In this document: positions 34,505 through 42,855 of the stretch, in pieces
Layout of the letters: each line of letters begins with the position of its first letter
Position numbering within the stretch: the first letter of the stretch is position 1
DNA from: Fen-1258 sp964441505
GTDB taxonomy: Bacteria > Bacteroidota > Ignavibacteria > Ignavibacteriales > Melioribacteraceae
Direction of reading: 5' to 3'
NCBI GenBank assembly: GCA_964441505.1
Contig: CAYTUV010000008.1
Coordinates: 69,120 to 133,119 of the forward strand
Length of the DNA stretch: 64,000 nt
Made by a program: the position numbers and the translations under genes
The notes under the pieces: generated by a model
Seen by the model: only the letters and a program-made list of their open reading frames with translations
What the model was told of the DNA's origin: nothing
The model's database searches: none

Positions 34505-35404
34505 CTACCACTCACTCTTTGGTAAAAAATAGTTTCTCTGTTCGAAGTATAGTTTTACCTCATTATTAAAATTAAATTGTATACGGGCATTATAAATTTG
34601 TGCAGATGATGCAGAGCCGTAAATTGTTCCTCCATACGATAAAAGAGCCAGCCCGCCAAATATGTAACCTCTGGTATTGTGCTGTGCGTTAAAATTATCA
34701 ATCATAAGGTAAACGAGCACCCCGTATGTCAAAAACGACGTGATACCGTCCCCGATTTCTCCTGTATAAATTTTACCAGCACCTGGAATCAGGGCGGAAA
34801 GCAAAGCTGCAGTAACAGGATTTTTAGACTTCGGAAATTTTTTCTGATAATAAAATTTAGATAATTGCGATTGTACAGAATCCGGGAAAGGTTGGAGTAA
34901 TACATTTTCATTAGGAAGAGTCGAATTGTCAAAAAAGTAAGTTGAGAATTTTAATCGTTCGACTTCATCTTTGTATCTGAGTGATTGATAATTTGGCTGT
35001 TCTGCAAGCTGGCGGAATGTCTTGAAATCGCTTTGAAAGAAATTGGATTTAAAAAACATCAGGCGTGCTTCATCCGAAAGTGAAGAACTAAAGAACAAAC
35101 CCTTGAAATTATCTTCAGCCTCGGTGAACCGGCTAATCTTATAAAAACTGTTTGCATACCTGAACTGAACCGAATCGTTACTGTAAAACTTGAGATATTC
35201 CCTGAACTCGTTTGCAGCCCGTAAATAATCTTTCTCCTGATATAGATGATTCCCGAATCTCAACCGTTGATAAGGAGAAAATAAGCTGTTTCCCGAATCG
35301 ATTTGACAGAAACCGTCTGTCAGCGGAATTATTATCAGAGCAAGTAAAATGACATATGGCGTGATTATAATAGAAGATATTTTTGAAGTGTTCAATAGTT
35401 TCAC
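34505..35404 (-). CDS. Exported TPR protein with C-terminal membrane domain, paralogue
   Basis: A 299-aa protein: signal segment (about 8-33), TPR-like region (FGNHLYQEKDYLRAANEFREYL, FRYANSFYKISRFTEAEDNF) and the hydrophobic region AALLSALIPGAGKIYTGEIG with a following segment (SFLTYGVLVYLMI). The shared PGAG-IYxGxxxxG motif marks it as a paralogue of the next gene, which starts within its end. The yidD-like gene precedes it by 6 nt. No function is established. Confidence 0.72.
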   Translation of the reverse strand: MKLLNTSKISSIIITPYVILLALIIIPLTDGFCQIDSGNSLFSPYQRLRFGNHLYQEKDYLRAANEFREYLKFYSNDSVQFRYANSFYKISRFTEAEDNFKGLFFSSSLSDEARLMFFKSNFFQSDFKTFRQLAEQPNYQSLRYKDEVERLKFSTYFFDNSTLPNENVLLQPFPDSVQSQLSKFYYQKKFPKSKNPVTAALLSALIPGAGKIYTGEIGDGITSFLTYGVLVYLMIDNFNAQHNTRGYIFGGLALLSYGGTIYGSASSAQIYNARIQFNFNNEVKLYFEQRNYFLPKSEW

Positions 35405-35410
35405 GGCAGA

Positions 35411-35830
35411 TTACAATTTTATTTTTTCTGAATGAAGTGTGTAGTTGGATGCCGGATCAAAATATTTTTTTGAAGACAATAACGGATAATGATTCGATCC
35501 TTTAAAAAAATTTATATCGCGCGTAAATCTGTCTGCGAACATCAATGTACCCTTGAATATGTTTGTTTCCCTAACAGCACTTATAAAGAATGATGAACAT
35601 GAGGGAGAAAACGCGCAATTGTCTCCGTCAAGATCAGAAACAAAAAAGAAATATGCGTTACGTATAACCGAAAGAACCGTCAATCCAAAACCAGATTTAT
35701 CAATAGTATAATCATGAGACTGATGAGTGGGAAGCTCAAAAGAAACTTGTTTAGATTCCCACTTCACCCAATCATTCTGTGCCGATAGTGATATTGCGGT
35801 AATGAAAATAATTATAAAGAGCGACTTCAT
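35411..35830 (-). CDS. YidD-like protein (membrane insertion efficiency factor family) with signal peptide
   Basis: A 139-aa protein with a signal peptide (1-17, FITAISLSAQ) and a YidD-type domain (about 60-115), recognised by NCAFSPSCSSFFISAVRETN and LMFADRFTRD. Ordinary YidD is a short, unexported peripheral membrane protein near the rnpA-yidC genes; this one is exported and set in a TPR cluster, so its role is probably different. 80% of its length is outside the core motif. ATG 35830 is used. Confidence 0.8.
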   Translation of the reverse strand: MKSLFIIIFITAISLSAQNDWVKWESKQVSFELPTHQSHDYTIDKSGFGLTVLSVIRNAYFFFVSDLDGDNCAFSPSCSSFFISAVRETNIFKGTLMFADRFTRDINFFKGSNHYPLLSSKKYFDPASNYTLHSEKIKL

Positions 35831-35870
35831 ATTTTACTACTCGGCATCTTTGCTACTTCGTAACTCACAC

Positions 35871-37013
35871 TTAGTCCTTCAATAATTCCCGGGCAATTAC
35901 AATTCTTTGAATCTCAGATGTTCCTTCATAGATCTCGGTAATTTTCGCATCGCGCAGATATCTTTCAACCAGATACTCTCTCACGTAACCATATCCGCCG
36001 TGAATTTGTATCGCTTCAAGCGCACATTCCACTGCTATTTTAGAAGCATACAATTTTGCCATTGCAGATTCTTTAACATGTTTTTTCCCTGCATCTTTCA
36101 AAGCTGCCGCCTGTAGAGTTAAAAGTTTTGCGGCTTCAACCTTGGTTGACATGTCGGCCAGTTTGAATTGAATTGCCTGATGATGGGCAATTTCCGTTCC
36201 GAATGCTTTTCTGGTTTTGGCATATTTAGTGGAAACTTCAAGTGCGCCTTCTGCAATTCCAACAGCTTGAGAAGCAATTCCAATTCTTCCACCATTGAGA
36301 GTTTCCATTGCAAAATTAAATCCTTTACCAACTTCCCAAATAACATTTTCTTCAGGCACTCTGCAATTTTCAAAAGTCAACGAGCAAGTATCACTGCTGC
36401 GGATTCCAAGTTTATCTTCTTTAACACCATGTCCAAAACCGGGTGTTCCTTTTTCAACTAAAAAGGTTGTTATACCGTGATGGGCTTTCTCTTTATCGGT
36501 CTGAGTTACAACCAAATAATAATCAGCAGATGTTCCGTTGGTGATCCAGTTTTTCATTCCGTTAATAACCCAATGATCTCCATCTTTAACCGCAGAAGTT
36601 TGTTGATGTGTAGCATCACTTCCGGCTTCGGGTTCTGAAAGAGCAAACGCTCCAAGTTTTTCTCCGCGCGCAAGTGGTTTCAAATATTTTTCTTTAATGA
36701 AATCACTTCCCCACTTTTCCAATCCATAACAAACCAAGGAATTATTTACAGACATAATTACACCAAGACTGGCATCAACTTTGGAAATTTCTATCATCGC
36801 CAAGACATAACTCACGGCATCTAAACCCGCACCATCATACTGCGGTGCGACCATCATCCCCATAAATCCAAGTTCGCCTAGTTTTTTAACAATTTCGGTA
36901 GGATACTCTGCTTCTATATCGCGCTTTACAGCAGATGGTGCAATTTCAGATTCCGCAAACTCACGTGCGGTTTGTTGAATCATCAATTGTTCTTCGGTTA
37001 ATTCGAAATTCAT
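35871..37013 (-). CDS. Acyl-CoA dehydrogenase
   Basis: FAD-dependent fatty-acid beta-oxidation enzyme, short-/medium-chain type, 380 aa from ATG 37013 (GGAG 5 nt upstream). It opens ELTEEQLMIQQTAREFAESEIAP and has the FAD/substrate segment AFALSEPEAGSDA, the central WITNGTSADYYLVV and the catalytic Glu of YEGTSEIQRIVIARE near the C-terminus. A longer version to 37076 lies upstream of the likely promoter. Stands alone and is divergent from rlmN. Confidence 0.92.
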   Translation of the reverse strand: MNFELTEEQLMIQQTAREFAESEIAPSAVKRDIEAEYPTEIVKKLGELGFMGMMVAPQYDGAGLDAVSYVLAMIEISKVDASLGVIMSVNNSLVCYGLEKWGSDFIKEKYLKPLARGEKLGAFALSEPEAGSDATHQQTSAVKDGDHWVINGMKNWITNGTSADYYLVVTQTDKEKAHHGITTFLVEKGTPGFGHGVKEDKLGIRSSDTCSLTFENCRVPEENVIWEVGKGFNFAMETLNGGRIGIASQAVGIAEGALEVSTKYAKTRKAFGTEIAHHQAIQFKLADMSTKVEAAKLLTLQAAALKDAGKKHVKESAMAKLYASKIAVECALEAIQIHGGYGYVREYLVERYLRDAKITEIYEGTSEIQRIVIARELLKD

Positions 37014-37053
37014 CTGTTCTCCAAAATTTGATTTATTTTTATTAATTTGAATG

Positions 37054-37083
37054 CAAACTAAAGAATGCCTCTCCAAATTTCAA
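37054..37083 (-). promoter_or_regulatory. Possible promoter of the acyl-CoA dehydrogenase gene
   Basis: Minus strand TTG, 19 nt, TTAGTTTG (one mismatch to TAnnTTTG). It predicts a start near 37047 and supports translation from 37013. Confidence 0.3.
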
Positions 37084-37121
37084 TTTTTCTCGATACTAAA
37101 TAGTTGCCGAATTACTCGTTA

Positions 37122-37154
37122 TTTTGTCACTTTGAGAGTTCATGCCTATATTTG
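37122..37154 (+). promoter_or_regulatory. Bacteroidota-type promoter of rlmN
   Basis: TTTTG (37122-37126), 20 nt, TATATTTG (37147-37154), a full match to TTTG-N20-TAnnTTTG. The expected transcription start is close to the ATG at 37161, so the mRNA may be leaderless. Confidence 0.6.
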
Positions 37155-37160
37155 CATCGG

Positions 37161-38225
37161 ATGAACACAAAAGGAAAAAAAATACAGTTAAAAGGGTTAA
37201 CACTGCCTGAGCTTCAAAATTACTTTGTTTCTATTGACGAGCCGAGATTCCGTGCGCAGCAAGTTTTCAATTGGATGTACAACCACCTTTCGACTGATTT
37301 TTCGGAAATGGAAAATCTCTCTAAGGAACTCAGACAGAAACTTGTTACGAACTGCGAACTGCAAACTTTAAACTTAATAACTACACAGGCTTCGCCATCA
37401 AGCGGTACAAAAAAATATTTATTTTCAACTCATGATAACCGCAAAATCGAATCTGTTGTTATACCGGAGAAAGATAGAAATACGCTTTGCATTTCAACTC
37501 AGGTTGGTTGCCCGCTCGATTGCAAATTCTGTGCAACCGGTCTGATGGGTTATAAAAGAAATCTATCTACCGGCGAAGTTATTGACCAATATTTACTCGC
37601 GGCTAAAGAATACGGTAAAGAGAATATTACGAATATCGTTTTTATGGGGATGGGTGAGCCGCTTTTGAATTATGGCACTACACTGAAGAGCATTGAGATT
37701 TTTACACATGAATTGACAAAGGCCTTAAGCAGGAAAAGAATAACAGTTTCAACTGCGGGAATTGCGCCGAAGATAATTGACCTGGCAGACAGAAATTTAA
37801 GGGTTAAACTCGCCTTCTCACTTCATTCAGCCTTTGAAGATGTCCGTACTCAAATAATGCCGATTAATAAAAAATATTCTCTAAAGCAAAATGTGGAAGC
37901 GCTGAAGTACTATGCAAAAAAAACAAAAACCCGCATCACTTTTGAATATACGATGCTGAAAGATCTCAATGACCGGCCAAAAGATGTGAAAGCACTGACT
38001 GCACTTTGTAGTTCACTTCCTTCTAAAATCAACATTATTCCTTTTAACAGTATCAGGCATATGAATCCAGGAGGAATTTCAGCTGAACTGGAACCCACCG
38101 CTCTGAATGATATTCATCTCTTCGCAGATAAACTTCGCAATAATAACATAACAGTAATGATTCGAGAAACTCAGGGTGATGATATTGCAGCGGCGTGCGG
38201 ACAACTGGCGGTAAGGGCTAATTAG
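37161..38225 (+). CDS. rlmN: 23S rRNA (adenine-2503-C2)/tRNA methyltransferase
   Basis: Radical-SAM methyltransferase for A2503 of 23S rRNA and A37 of tRNA. From ATG 37161 the protein is 354 aa, usual length. The CPLDCKFCATG cluster motif (about 117-127) binds the [4Fe-4S]-SAM, GMGEPLLNY is the SAM motif, and the C-terminal AACGQLAV contains the methyl-carrying Cys. The upstream ATG 37104 lies before the likely promoter. Converges with mocA and overlaps it by 8 nt. Confidence 0.95.
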   Translation: MNTKGKKIQLKGLTLPELQNYFVSIDEPRFRAQQVFNWMYNHLSTDFSEMENLSKELRQKLVTNCELQTLNLITTQASPSSGTKKYLFSTHDNRKIESVVIPEKDRNTLCISTQVGCPLDCKFCATGLMGYKRNLSTGEVIDQYLLAAKEYGKENITNIVFMGMGEPLLNYGTTLKSIEIFTHELTKALSRKRITVSTAGIAPKIIDLADRNLRVKLAFSLHSAFEDVRTQIMPINKKYSLKQNVEALKYYAKKTKTRITFEYTMLKDLNDRPKDVKALTALCSSLPSKINIIPFNSIRHMNPGGISAELEPTALNDIHLFADKLRNNNITVMIRETQGDDIAAACGQLAVRAN

Positions 38226-38835
38226 TTAATCTTGCCTGAAATAATTTTAGATCTTCCGGTGTATCAAAGTCTTTTAGTATTTGCGGGTATGTACAATTCC
38301 AGTTTTTCTTTTTTGTTAAACCGTCATCTCTTATCAACCGCAGTATATGATTTTCCGGGCTTGAAATAATTTTTTCGAATATAGTTTTTTTGAACATTAC
38401 AGGATGACCCTCTTTTTCTTCGAAGATTGGTTGGATCCAGTCGTATTTCTCATCAAGCTGAGAAATAAATTCTTTATAAAATTTTTCCTTATGAAATGGC
38501 TGGTCAACAAAGTGAAATAACACCCAATCTGCATCAGAGAGTTCTTTCAACCCGGTTTGAAGTGAACAGAACATTCCTTTTTCATAATCGGGATTAACAA
38601 TAATTTTAACTCGTGGGAATAGATTATTTTCAATGAAGGCAAACTTGATCGTATCTTCAACTTCTATACTTTTGTGTCCGGTAACAATAATTACATTTTC
38701 GCAAACATCAAGAAGCTTTTTTGTAATAAGAACGATGAATGGATTGTTATTGTAATCCATCAAAGGTTTAAAATCACCCATTCTTTTAGATAAGCCCGCC
38801 GCTATCAGTAATCCGCTAATCTTTTTTTTAATCAT
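38218..38835 (-). CDS. MocA-like molybdopterin cytidylyltransferase
   Basis: Nucleotidyltransferase of 205 aa for molybdopterin. The N-terminal GLLIAAGLSKRMGDFKPLM (7-25) binds CTP/Mg, HFVDQPFHKEKF carries the metal Asp, and DFDTPEDL closes the domain; the AAGLSKRMG type favours MocA (CTP) over MobA. In E. coli the mocA/ygfJ gene sits beside ygfK and the xdhD hydroxylase; here it precedes a PLP enzyme and ygeW. GTG 38865 is an alternative start. Cofactor type supports an XDH-family hydroxylase elsewhere in the genome. Confidence 0.8.
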   Translation of the reverse strand: MIKKKISGLLIAAGLSKRMGDFKPLMDYNNNPFIVLITKKLLDVCENVIIVTGHKSIEVEDTIKFAFIENNLFPRVKIIVNPDYEKGMFCSLQTGLKELSDADWVLFHFVDQPFHKEKFYKEFISQLDEKYDWIQPIFEEKEGHPVMFKKTIFEKIISSPENHILRLIRDDGLTKKKNWNCTYPQILKDFDTPEDLKLFQARLTN

Positions 38836-38959
38836 ATCAGAATAAATATCAATTATACCAGGCACTGGAAAGCTAGTTGCCTTCAGTATGGTTTATCTTA
38901 ATAGAGATTCCCCTTGAATTATTTCCCATGGCTATATACCGGTAAATTACCATTTAATT

Positions 38960-40219
38960 TTACTGCAACATTTTTTTCAATTGATCAGCATTAACTGCTT
39001 CCAATTCTTTATTCCAACTCCGCAATGAAGACATATCTTTCAATCCATTACCTGTAAAAAGAAGCAAGGCTGTTTCATTATTCGATTTGTTGAAGGTAGT
39101 ATATTTTCTGAATGCCGCAAAAGCTGAAGATGAAGACGGTTCTAGAAGTAAACCATATTCTTGAGCAACATATTTTTGAGCATCCAATATTTCCGCATCG
39201 CTTACTTCAACAGCATCACCATTGGATTTCACAATTGCATCGTAAGCCATGTATAAACATCTTGGTGCACCTGCGCAGATTGAATCGGCCACACTCGAAG
39301 CAGGCTTGTATTCAAATTTTTGATTTGATTTATATCTCACAACAGCATTACCTCCCGCAGCTTGAACGCAAATCAGTTTCGGTATTTTTTCAATCCAGCT
39401 AAGTTCTTTCAACTCCCATAATCCTTTGTAAAGTCCTGAGAGAATTACACCATCACCCGTAGGGACAAAAATAATTTCAGGCATGAATCCTTTTGTCGAA
39501 ATAAAAATATCATAAGCGGCAGATTTTTTCCCCTCAATTGTAAGTGGATTATATGCAGTGTTACGGTTATACCATTTTCTTTCTGCTGAGATCTCAAGAC
39601 AGGTATCAAAAGCCAGATCATAGTCGCCATCTACTAAATATATTTCTGCACCATAAGATTGGATCTGTATTCTTTTTGCTTCGGGAATGTTTTTGGGAAC
39701 GAATATGACCGAACTTAGACCTAATCGTGCACAAATTCCAGCAAGAGAAGAGCCAGCATTTCCTGTGGAGGCGGCAGCAATCTTATCAATTCCAAGCTGA
39801 ATAGCCTTGAGAGCAACCAGACCTGACGCACGATCCTTATACGACAATGTCGGGTTGCGAGTGTCATCTAATACTTGAAAACTTTTCCCTTCGTACGATA
39901 ATTCTTGCAAACAATTTTTTGCTAGAGAAATTCTTGCCAGAGTGTTGTCATCTACACCTTTTATTTTGTCGTTCTCAAATTCAAGAGGCCACAGATAGCC
40001 GTAATTCCAGAATTTCCCCGGCGACAGTTTTAGAAATTCCTCTTTTGAATGATCTTTTTTAATAGACTCATAATCATACTCAATGCGAAGAACTCCACGC
40101 AACGGCTGGTTCTTTTCAATCGAACCGCATTCTGGGCAGAGATATATTAAGCGACTCTCTATATCATCCTTATCAAAGGTCTTTCCGCAATCGAAACATT
40201 TGTAAATGTATTTTTTCAT
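38960..40219 (-). CDS. Threonine synthase-like PLP enzyme with N-terminal zinc ribbon
   Basis: PLP fold-type II enzyme, 419 aa. A zinc ribbon (Cys8, Cys11, Cys28, Cys31) precedes the catalytic domain. The Schiff-base Lys is Lys128 in DDTRNPTLSYKDRAS, slightly different from the classical NPTGSFKDR of threonine synthase; ASTGNAGSSLAG binds the phosphate. It may be threonine synthase (thrC), but its position inside a ygeW-ygeY-ygfK cluster, where E. coli has ygeX (diaminopropionate ammonia-lyase, same fold), suggests another amino-acid lyase. Either is possible. Confidence 0.78.
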   Translation of the reverse strand: MKKYIYKCFDCGKTFDKDDIESRLIYLCPECGSIEKNQPLRGVLRIEYDYESIKKDHSKEEFLKLSPGKFWNYGYLWPLEFENDKIKGVDDNTLARISLAKNCLQELSYEGKSFQVLDDTRNPTLSYKDRASGLVALKAIQLGIDKIAAASTGNAGSSLAGICARLGLSSVIFVPKNIPEAKRIQIQSYGAEIYLVDGDYDLAFDTCLEISAERKWYNRNTAYNPLTIEGKKSAAYDIFISTKGFMPEIIFVPTGDGVILSGLYKGLWELKELSWIEKIPKLICVQAAGGNAVVRYKSNQKFEYKPASSVADSICAGAPRCLYMAYDAIVKSNGDAVEVSDAEILDAQKYVAQEYGLLLEPSSSSAFAAFRKYTTFNKSNNETALLLFTGNGLKDMSSLRSWNKELEAVNADQLKKMLQ

Positions 40220-40230
40220 ATTTCATATAA

Positions 40231-40316
40231 GGAATAGCACGCAGATTTTTTATGATTATTATGATTAATTATGATCTTAATAAATCATAAACGATCATAA
40301 TGATCCGCGTTCCATT
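40231..40316. repeat. Quasi-palindromic AATAGCACGCAGAT...GATCCGCGTTCCAT repeat
   Basis: About 86 bp with inverted ends, one of five copies in the window. It lies between the threonine synthase-like gene and ygeW and can fold on itself (TGATTAATTATGATC...GATCATAA). Confidence 0.7.
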
Positions 40317-40323
40317 TTTTGTT

Positions 40324-41334
40324 TTACATTGTTAATCCCATAATTGCTTTTGCCGTGTGAAGACGATTCTCCGCCTCATCAAATACAATTGATATACTCG
40401 GATTATCCAGAATTTCATCGGTTACTTCATTATTTCTATCTGCCGGGAGGGCATGCATTAATTTAACGTTCTTATCAGCCAGTTTAATTTTCTTATCGTC
40501 GCATATCCAGTTTTTATATTTCTCAAGATTACTTTTCATTTCTTTTTTGCATTCATCTTCATTCGCCAGATAATGTTCCTCTTCATAATAGCCAAAACCT
40601 CCCCAGTTTTTCGGAACAACAATGTGAGCGCCTTCAAATGCCTCGTCCATATTATTAGTGAAGCGTAAACTTCCTCCCCCTTCTTTAGAATTCAATTGAG
40701 CTTTCTCAACAATATTTTTACTCAGCGGAAATTCCTTTGGATGTGCGACGGTAACATCAATTCCGTAACGGGGAAACAAGAGAATCTGTGTCTGAGGAAC
40801 GCTTAGTGGTTTCGAATGTGTGGCTGCATAAGCCCACGAAACAGTAACTTTTAATCTTTCGGTATTTCTACCCATATGTTCAAAGATAGTCATCAAATCT
40901 GCAAGTCCCTGAAATGGATGATAGACATCATCCTGAAGCGACATAACAGGTTTTCGTGAATACTGAGCGAGTTCATTCAAATATTTGTTGCCGACTCCAT
41001 AGAAACAATTTCTGCATGCTATGCCGTGACCCATACGGCTAAGAATTATAGCCGTGTCTTTTGCAACTTCACCATGTGTGATCTGCATTTTGTCCGGGGT
41101 CAGATCATGAGCATGTCCGCCAAGCTGAGTCATTCCTGCTTCCATCGAGTTTCTTGTACGGGTTGACTGTTCAAAAAACATCATGAATAAAGTTTTATAT
41201 GGCAGCCAGAGTGTCTGCTCTTCAGCGTAGAATTTTTTCTTCAAGTCGAACGCAGTCTCGAAAACTATATCGAGTTCTTCTTTTGTCCAGTTGTCTTCTG
41301 TTATAAAATGTCTTCCTTTAAATCGTGTTTCCAT
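40324..41334 (-). CDS. ygeW: YgeW-like carbamoyltransferase
   Basis: Aspartate/ornithine carbamoyltransferase superfamily, 336 aa. The carbamoyl-phosphate site is STRTRNS (57-63), the second substrate region has SLQDDVYHPFQGLAD and the C-terminal motif is HALPADRNNEVTDEIL. The VSWAYAATHSKPLSVPQ segment and AHPKEFPL resemble YgeW-type enzymes rather than ArgF or PyrB. YgeW is implicated in catabolic or selenium-linked purine breakdown. E. coli YgeW is about 396 aa, so this is shorter. Neighbours ygeY and ygfK support the name; N-acetylornithine carbamoyltransferase cannot be excluded. Confidence 0.75.
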   Translation of the reverse strand: METRFKGRHFITEDNWTKEELDIVFETAFDLKKKFYAEEQTLWLPYKTLFMMFFEQSTRTRNSMEAGMTQLGGHAHDLTPDKMQITHGEVAKDTAIILSRMGHGIACRNCFYGVGNKYLNELAQYSRKPVMSLQDDVYHPFQGLADLMTIFEHMGRNTERLKVTVSWAYAATHSKPLSVPQTQILLFPRYGIDVTVAHPKEFPLSKNIVEKAQLNSKEGGGSLRFTNNMDEAFEGAHIVVPKNWGGFGYYEEEHYLANEDECKKEMKSNLEKYKNWICDDKKIKLADKNVKLMHALPADRNNEVTDEILDNPSISIVFDEAENRLHTAKAIMGLTM

Positions 41335-41353
41335 TTATAGCTCCTTATTATTA

Positions 41354-41439
41354 ATAGAACGCTGATAACACAGATGAAACTGATCTTCACAGATTAATCA
41401 GAGGGAATCCGTTGAATCTGTTTTATCCGTGTGCTATTT
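41354..41439. repeat. Copy of the same quasi-palindromic repeat, ygeW-ygeY gap
   Basis: AGAACGCTGATAACACAGATG...ATCCGTGTGCTATTT, filling almost the entire 108-nt gap. It shares the AATAGCACACGGAT end with the copies at 40231 and 54503. Confidence 0.7.
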
Positions 41440-41442
41440 CTT

Positions 41443-42651
41443 CTAAATATTTTCAATCAACTCGAATGGGAACAACGAATAAAATTTTGTTGCCTTAAGC
41501 AGATCGTTCAGTATAAGTTCTTCTTTGGATGAATGAGCGAGTTCCTCTTTGCCCGGCGCAAAACCAATTGTCGGAATTCCAAAATGTCCAGCCGTTGCAA
41601 CACCATTTGTCGAGAAACTCCACACACCGCTTTTAGCTTTTCCAATCGATGCTTTTGAGGTTCTCATAGCCGCATCAACTAACGGATGTTTTTCATCGTA
41701 AACCCATGTCGGAAAATATGCTTCCTGTGTAAAGCTGGTTCCCTTCCAACTGACACCTTCAACATTTGGAATGGAAATTTTTGCATCGCTTTTATGTTTC
41801 TTGATTATCTCTTTCAATTCTTTTATGACAGAATTTTTGTTTTCGCCAATTGTCATTCTTCTATCAAGATGAATCTGGCAAAAGTCTGATACTGAACAGG
41901 TAGAGGGTGCTTTCGAAACAATCTGACTTACGGTTACCGATCCTTTACCAAGCGGCTGTTTTGGTTTTAGTTTTTTGTCGAGCCTCTCTATCTCGGCAAC
42001 AATCGGCATCATCTTATAGATTGCGTTTATGCCCTTCTGGTTATGCGCTCCGTGAGCGGATTTTCCGGTTGCAGTAATTTTCAGTTCCATTCTGCCGCGT
42101 TGTCCACGGTAAACTTTAAGATCGGTCGGTTCGCCAAGCACAACGTAATCAGGCTTTATTCCTTCGTTGGCAATTATGTGATAGAGAGGATAACCATCTG
42201 CATCTTCTTCCAGCACCGAACCGACAACATAAAGAGTGAAAGGAAAGTTATTGCCGTAAATTTGTTTCAGTACTTTCCCTGCTATCATAAATCCAGCCAT
42301 AGCAGGTTTCTCATCAACTACACCGCGACCGTACATTTTGCCATTTACAATTTGGCCCCCAAATGGTGGATGCGCCCAAGTCTCGGTCTCGGTTACTTTC
42401 ACCGTGTCAATATGCGCATCAAACAAAATTTTAATCGGCCCGTTTCCAATTCTTCCAATTGCATTTCCGAATCCATCGTGATACGCTTCATCAAACCCGA
42501 ATTCCTTCATTTTAGAAACAATGAATTCAACTATTTCCTTTTCCTCACCGCTGTAACTTTTTATCTGAATTAGTTTCTGAATTAACGAAAAGAGATTTTC
42601 CTTTTCGCTTTCAACCGCGCTGAATAATTTTCCTTTCATTGAATTTTCCAT
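41443..42651 (-). CDS. ygeY: YgeY-like M20 family peptidase/deacylase
   Basis: Zinc-dependent hydrolase of the M20/DapE-ArgE family, 402 aa. It carries the DAHIDTVKVTE metal-binding motif, GRGVVDEKPAMAG, VVGSVLEEDADG (Glu pair) and the C-terminal HSSKEELILNDL (last His). ISSUE: also resembles selenium-metabolism-linked YgeY proteins, consistent with its neighbours ygeW and ygfK. Substrate not known, probably a carbamoyl or N-acyl amino acid. Start at ATG 42651 has no clear ribosome site; ATG 42639 is an alternative. It is divergent from ygfK. Confidence 0.78.
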   Translation of the reverse strand: MENSMKGKLFSAVESEKENLFSLIQKLIQIKSYSGEEKEIVEFIVSKMKEFGFDEAYHDGFGNAIGRIGNGPIKILFDAHIDTVKVTETETWAHPPFGGQIVNGKMYGRGVVDEKPAMAGFMIAGKVLKQIYGNNFPFTLYVVGSVLEEDADGYPLYHIIANEGIKPDYVVLGEPTDLKVYRGQRGRMELKITATGKSAHGAHNQKGINAIYKMMPIVAEIERLDKKLKPKQPLGKGSVTVSQIVSKAPSTCSVSDFCQIHLDRRMTIGENKNSVIKELKEIIKKHKSDAKISIPNVEGVSWKGTSFTQEAYFPTWVYDEKHPLVDAAMRTSKASIGKAKSGVWSFSTNGVATAGHFGIPTIGFAPGKEELAHSSKEELILNDLLKATKFYSLFPFELIENI

Positions 42652-42855
42652 TTAGCAACCATCTGATTTTATTTTAGAAATATTTTTAGCCGTTAATCTG
42701 ATTTTTGTGTTTTCTGTCGAACCCACCTGACACTTTGCAGCCAGCGGTGTATCAGAGTAACAGAAAATTTTAATAGGAAATTACAAAATTGCTTTCACAC
42801 TTAATACCGTTATGTCTTATATTTATTATTAACAAGAATAATTTTGGGATTTATT

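Noticed and set aside
40226..40320. AT-rich dyads between 40226 and 40320 as an origin or CRISPR repeat
   Set aside because: Copies are single, dispersed and imperfect; no spacers, cas genes or DnaA boxes are near.
42043..42573. Plus-strand open frame of 176 codons over ygeY
   Set aside because: Antisense to a clear M20 peptidase; composition is unlike coding sequence here.
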